NCBI RefSeq assembly: GCF_009727955.1
Contig: NZ_WOBR01000004.1
Location: 1,354,673 to 1,418,672, forward strand
Origin: Aliivibrio fischeri
Lineage (GTDB): Bacteria > Pseudomonadota > Gammaproteobacteria > Enterobacterales > Vibrionaceae
Length of the DNA stretch: 64,000 nt
Reading direction: 5' to 3'
The position numbers were made by a program, and so were the translations under genes. Shown one piece after another: positions 60,591-64,000 of this stretch. A model generated the notes under the pieces. The model made no database searches. It was not told where the DNA came from and saw only the letters and a program-made list of their open reading frames with translations. How positions within the stretch are numbered: the stretch's first letter is position 1; the number at the start of each line of letters is the position of its first letter.

Positions 60591-62078
60591 TTGAGCCGCA
60601 TTCGACATCACCGATTTATACAATCTTGTTTGGTTATTTCTACCCTCCTTATCACCTTAACAGGTTGCCAAGTAGAATCAGAGCCGAAAACCAAGCTAGA
60701 ACAAATTAGAGAACGTGGCATTTTACGAGTCAGTACATTAAACAACCAACTCTCTTATTACATTGGTTCTAATGGCCCTACTGGGTTAGATTATGATCTT
60801 GCTAAAGCCTTTGCAGAAAAGTTAGAAGTGAAACTTGAGATCACTCCTGCCTATACTTATTCAGGCTTATTTCCTGCGTTAGAGCGTAATGAAGTTGATA
60901 TCATTGCTGCCAACATGACAATAACACCTGAACGCTTAGAAAAGTTCCGCCCAGGGCCTGTCTATTATTATGTCAGTCAACAGGTTGTTTATAAGAAAGG
61001 AAGTTGGCGACCACGCAACATTAAAAACCTAACTCAGCTTGATGAAAATCTTACCATTGTTAAAGATTCAAGCTTTGAAGGTACACTTATAAAATTAAAA
61101 GAAAAATACCCAAATCTTGATTGGAATACTGCTGCAGATACTGATGTAAGTGAGCTTCTGAAAAAAGTAGCAACAGGTGAAATTCATTATACCTTAGCTG
61201 ATTCGGTAGAGTTATCACTCACTCAACGTATTCATCCAGATCTGGCTGTTGCTTTTGAAGTTACAGAAGATCAACCCGTTGCATGGTTCTTACAACAAAC
61301 CGAAGATGACAGCTTACAGGCGCTATTAATTGAATTTTTTGGTGAGTTGAAAGAAAGCGGTAAACTTGCCCTTCTTGAAGAAAAATATTTTGGCCATGTA
61401 GAATCTTTTGATTATGTAGATACTCGCGCCTTTATCCGCGCATTAGAAAGTAAACTACCAAAGTGGGAACCTCTATTTAAAAAATACGCGGGAGACTTTG
61501 ATTGGCGATTCCTTGCGGCACTTTCTTATCAAGAGTCTCATTGGAACCCATTGGCAAAATCACCAACAGGCGTTCGTGGCATGATGATGTTAACACTACC
61601 AACCGCGCAATCAGTAGGGGTTCAAAATCGCTTAAATCCAGAACAAAGTATTCGTGGTGGTGCTGAATATTTACGTCGAATTGTTAAACGAGTTCCTGAC
61701 TCTATCACTGAACATGAAAAAATTTGGTTCGCATTGGCTTCATATAACATCGGTTTTGGTCATATGATGGATGCAAGACGTCTAACACAGCGTTTAGGTG
61801 GTGATCCTGACTCATGGACTGATGTAAAAGACAATTTACCACTGCTTCGTCAACATCGTTATTACCGATACTTACGCTATGGTTTCGCACGTGGTGATGA
61901 AGCGCAAAATTACGTTGAAAATATTAGACGTTATTATCAAAGTATTATTGGTTACGAACAAGAACAAGCGAACAAGTTAAAACAAGAAGAACTAACAGTT
62001 GAAGATCTACAAGTCATAGATGTTCCTTTGTCATCAGCAGAAGCCAGTGTTAGCCAAGCCATTGAGGTTAAAAAGTAA
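60591..62078 (+). CDS. mltF: Membrane-bound lytic murein transglycosylase F
   Basis: Outer-membrane lipoprotein of 495 residues. The start is a TTG at 60591, with AAGAG upstream and no ATG available before the signal peptide. Lipobox LTGC, lipid cysteine 26. The first half (about 35-270) is an SBP3-like domain (GILRVSTLNNQLSYYI, LDYDLAKAFAEKLEVKLEI); the second half is a SLT domain with catalytic Glu315 in SYQESHWNP, TGVRGMMMLT and FALASYNIGFGHMMDARRL (in parts). Same order as E. coli MltF. Followed by a terminator. Confidence 0.95.
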   Translation: MSRIRHHRFIQSCLVISTLLITLTGCQVESEPKTKLEQIRERGILRVSTLNNQLSYYIGSNGPTGLDYDLAKAFAEKLEVKLEITPAYTYSGLFPALERNEVDIIAANMTITPERLEKFRPGPVYYYVSQQVVYKKGSWRPRNIKNLTQLDENLTIVKDSSFEGTLIKLKEKYPNLDWNTAADTDVSELLKKVATGEIHYTLADSVELSLTQRIHPDLAVAFEVTEDQPVAWFLQQTEDDSLQALLIEFFGELKESGKLALLEEKYFGHVESFDYVDTRAFIRALESKLPKWEPLFKKYAGDFDWRFLAALSYQESHWNPLAKSPTGVRGMMMLTLPTAQSVGVQNRLNPEQSIRGGAEYLRRIVKRVPDSITEHEKIWFALASYNIGFGHMMDARRLTQRLGGDPDSWTDVKDNLPLLRQHRYYRYLRYGFARGDEAQNYVENIRRYYQSIIGYEQEQANKLKQEELTVEDLQVIDVPLSSAEASVSQAIEVKK

Positions 62079-62167
62079 TTTTATAATGGTGAATCTTATC
62101 GCAGATTCATCGTCATAATACGGTAACAATAGAGGCTTAATCTGCATTTCACATCATTTATTTTTAT

Positions 62168-62200
62168 GCGCGTTTTACAAATACAATAAACGCGCTTTTT
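62168..62200 (+). terminator. Terminator after mltF
   Basis: Stem GCGCGTTT / AAACGCGC, loop of 12, then TTTTT. Confidence 0.8.
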
Positions 62201-62223
62201 ATTCGTTTAATTAGGGGGAGTTT

Positions 62224-62382
62224 ATGCTCTCTGGTAGAAGAAAACCAAAAAGTAAAAGTACGCTAAGAAGCAGTACACAACGTCGTAGAAAACTACTGAA
62301 TAACCATAAAAAAGTCTTACAACGTCAACGATCATATGCTCAAGCATTATTCGATACAGGCGAATCCTTCTCTTGTCGATAA
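62224..62382 (+). CDS. Tiny basic protein with very strong ribosome site
   Basis: A 52-residue ORF starting MLSGRRKPKSKSTLRSS, preceded by TTAGGGGGAGTTT, an excellent ribosome binding site. It is rich in Arg, Lys, Ser and Gln (about a third of residues are Arg or Lys), and ends in TGESFSCR. Own position after the mltF terminator and before a second hairpin, so it looks like a separate short gene. I do not recognise a family; RNA or nucleic-acid binding is suggested only by charge. Confidence 0.65.
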   Translation: MLSGRRKPKSKSTLRSSTQRRRKLLNNHKKVLQRQRSYAQALFDTGESFSCR

Positions 62383-62393
62383 ACATACAAAAG

Positions 62394-62427
62394 AAAAAAG
62401 GCAAACCAGTAATGGCTTGCCTTTTTA
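62394..62427. terminator. Terminator of the tiny gene and tadA
   Basis: Arms AAAAAGGCAA and TTGCCTTTTT, inner CCA/TGG; T-runs on both strands. Confidence 0.85.
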
Positions 62428-62475
62428 TATTAATATAACGAATTAAATGATCATTAAGAGAATTGGCATTAAATA

Positions 62476-63000
62476 TTATTTAACGTTATTTTCCTCAGCT
62501 TCTCTTCTCGCTTTTTTCTCTTCTTTCTTTTCTTTACGTCTTCTTTTAAAAAACGCCTGCAACTGAGAACGACACGCTTCTTCCATCACACCTGATTCAC
62601 ATTCAACAAAATGAAACGCCGTTGCCGAAGTAAACAGGTTTATCACACTTCCTGATGCCCCTGTTTTCATATCTGATGCACCAAAAATAACGCGTTTAAT
62701 ACGACTATGTACAATCGCGCCTGCACACATAGGGCATGGCTCTAACGTAACGTATAATGTCGCATCAACTAAGCGATAGTTTTCAATTTTACTTCCCGCT
62801 TGTTTAATTGCCATCATCTCTGCATGTGCTGTTGCATCATGAGCACCAATTGAGCGATTCCACCCCTCTCCGATGATTTCACCATCTAAGACAATCACGG
62901 CACCGACAGGAACTTCACCCTCTTCTTCTGCAATAGCAGCCAGTTCCATTGCTCGTTGCATATAGAAACTTGCATCTCTGCTTTCTTTTTCAACACGCAT
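62476..63000 (-). CDS. tadA: tRNA-specific adenosine deaminase TadA
   Basis: Makes inosine at the wobble base of arginine tRNA. It has 174 residues. Zinc/active site: TAHAEMMAI (histidine and glutamate) and LEPCPMCAGAIVHSR (two cysteines). A charged C-terminal tail (KRRRKEKKEEKKARREAEE) extends past the usual fold. Its ATG follows the LysR stop with no gap, so it is co-transcribed with, and perhaps translated after, that gene. Confidence 0.96.
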   Translation of the reverse strand: MRVEKESRDASFYMQRAMELAAIAEEEGEVPVGAVIVLDGEIIGEGWNRSIGAHDATAHAEMMAIKQAGSKIENYRLVDATLYVTLEPCPMCAGAIVHSRIKRVIFGASDMKTGASGSVINLFTSATAFHFVECESGVMEEACRSQLQAFFKRRRKEKKEEKKARREAEENNVK

Positions 63001-63873
63001 TTATTCAGCTAACTCTTGTGCTAAAAACTCCACCAATAAACGAACCTTAGTTGAAAGGTGTCGATTATTTGGGTACACAGCCCAGATCCCTTCTTTTGGC
63101 TCACGATAAGGAACAAGGATCTCGACTAATTCACCTTTATCCATTGATTCTTGAACATAAAAATCAGGTAGCTGAACAATACCTAACCCTTTTAATGCAG
63201 CATTGGTTAGCGCGGCTCCACTATTACAATGAATCGAGCCTTTTACTCTTACACTTTTTTCTTTTTTATTTTCAATAAAGCGCCAAATAGGTAAGCTACC
63301 AATCAAACAGTTATGTTGAGATAACTCAGATAATGTATGAGGTTCACCATGTTTCTCTATATAACTAGGAGAAGCACACACTCGAACTTGTCTACTCGAT
63401 AAACGCTTTGCCATCATGGTTGAATCGGTTAAGCGACCTAACCGAATCGCTAAATCAAAATCTTGCTCAACCAAATCTAATGTCTGATTTGATAATACAA
63501 GTTCAAGTTCAAGCTGTGGGTACATCAACATAAAGTCACTCAGTAATGGTGCAATCAATTGCTCACCATATGTCACTGAAGACGTAATTTTTAAGCGCCC
63601 TTGTGGAGTTGCGTTTAGCTCTGTAATGGCTCTATCGGCTTGTTTTAACCCTTCAACTAAATGACGACAATGTTGATAATAAGTTTGCCCAGCCTCCGTT
63701 ACAGAAACTTTTCGAGTTGTTCTTATCAATAGTTTAATTGAAAGACGATCCTCTAAGGCCGCGACTTTACGGCTAATTTGAGCAACAGAAGTATCAAGAG
63801 CCCTAGCGGCTCCAGTAAAGCTTTGCGCTTCAGCAACAGCAACGAATTCCGTTACCCCTTCCCAATCAATCAT
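63001..63873 (-). CDS. LysR-family transcriptional regulator
   Basis: A 290-residue LTTR. The HTH is at about 1-65 (MIDWEGVTEFVAVAEAQSF, ALDTSVAQISRKVAALEDRL) and the effector domain at about 90-290 (TPQGRLKITSSVTYGEQLIAPLLSDF). The sequence resembles the AaeR/YhjC-like subgroup, but the target cannot be read. Usually a LysR regulator controls a divergent gene; that gene would lie beyond the right edge. It immediately precedes tadA. Confidence 0.9.
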   Translation of the reverse strand: MIDWEGVTEFVAVAEAQSFTGAARALDTSVAQISRKVAALEDRLSIKLLIRTTRKVSVTEAGQTYYQHCRHLVEGLKQADRAITELNATPQGRLKITSSVTYGEQLIAPLLSDFMLMYPQLELELVLSNQTLDLVEQDFDLAIRLGRLTDSTMMAKRLSSRQVRVCASPSYIEKHGEPHTLSELSQHNCLIGSLPIWRFIENKKEKSVRVKGSIHCNSGAALTNAALKGLGIVQLPDFYVQESMDKGELVEILVPYREPKEGIWAVYPNNRHLSTKVRLLVEFLAQELAE

Positions 63874-64000
63874 TGGTGATTCTCCACTACTATTATTACG
63901 TATTCGTAAAAATTATTTACCATTCTAGCGTATTATCAATTGATGCGAAATACTTATAATGGCACCAACAAAACGAGAAAGCAGAAATAAAAAACTCAAC

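Noticed and set aside
62222..62404. Minus-strand 60-codon ORF opposite the tiny basic protein
   Set aside because: No ribosome site; the plus strand frame has a far better one.

Overview
The window looks like ordinary chromosome from a low-GC member of the Vibrionaceae, most likely Aliivibrio (A. fischeri or a close relative). The reasons are the AI-2 receptor pair luxP/luxQ, the gamma-proteobacterial riboflavin operon with a degenerate ribBX, PurR and MetJ operators of enteric/vibrio type, an AcfD/SslE-like M60 metalloprotease lipoprotein, and a urease plus nickel-transport block of the kind seen in some vibrios. The species call is an inference from gene content and AT-rich base use. I saw no rRNA, tRNA, CRISPR array, insertion sequence, integrase or attachment site.

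Layout. Positions 1-8023 (minus strand) hold a long chain nrdR-ribD-ribE-ribBX-ribH-nusB, then a terminator, then thiL-pgpA-luxP-luxQ (luxQ is cut by the window edge). Several junctions overlap by 1-4 bases. Positions 8193-10592 (plus) carry a NIT-domain chemoreceptor and a small lipoprotein. Positions 10688-15157 (minus) are the very large AcfD-like lipoprotein. glyA (minus, with a PurR box) and a YitT-type membrane protein (plus) follow, then a MliC-like lipoprotein. Positions 18230-24247 (minus) are a complete peptide-type ABC importer related to YejABEF, but with two separate ATPases.

Positions 24541-30905 hold a small unknown protein, gmhB, the metNIQ methionine importer with tandem MetJ boxes, trmO and proS. 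Positions 31367-41530 (plus) form one functional block: a five-gene ABC importer (nikABCDE-like) followed by ureDABCEFG. It would import nickel, build urease and load its metal. A perfect 8+8 bp dyad lies just upstream of the importer.

Positions 41648-48870 form a sialic-acid catabolism block: nanQ (yhcH), a sodium/solute symporter of SiaT type, nanK and nanE on the minus strand, nagA on plus, the RpiR-family regulator nanR on minus, and nanA on plus. A recurring ACTCC-centred motif sits in both promoter regions and is the best candidate NanR operator.

Positions 48997-54713 carry yaeP, a DUF4250 protein, an NSS-family transporter, and a three-gene set of RimB-like aspartyl protease, RimK ligase and an AstE/AspA-type deacylase. 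A structured leader lies ahead of that set. A GreA/GreB-like factor and a DUF3622 protein follow. Positions 54948-63873 carry a DUF3332 lipoprotein, a SpoU-family RNA methylase, purL (with PurR box), mltF, a tiny basic protein with a very strong ribosome binding site, tadA and a LysR regulator.

Nothing here is clearly a wholly new system. The most interesting items are the coupling of luxPQ to thiL-pgpA, the rim triad with its leader, the candidate nickel-responsive dyad, the nan-cluster motif, and the small uncharacterised proteins.
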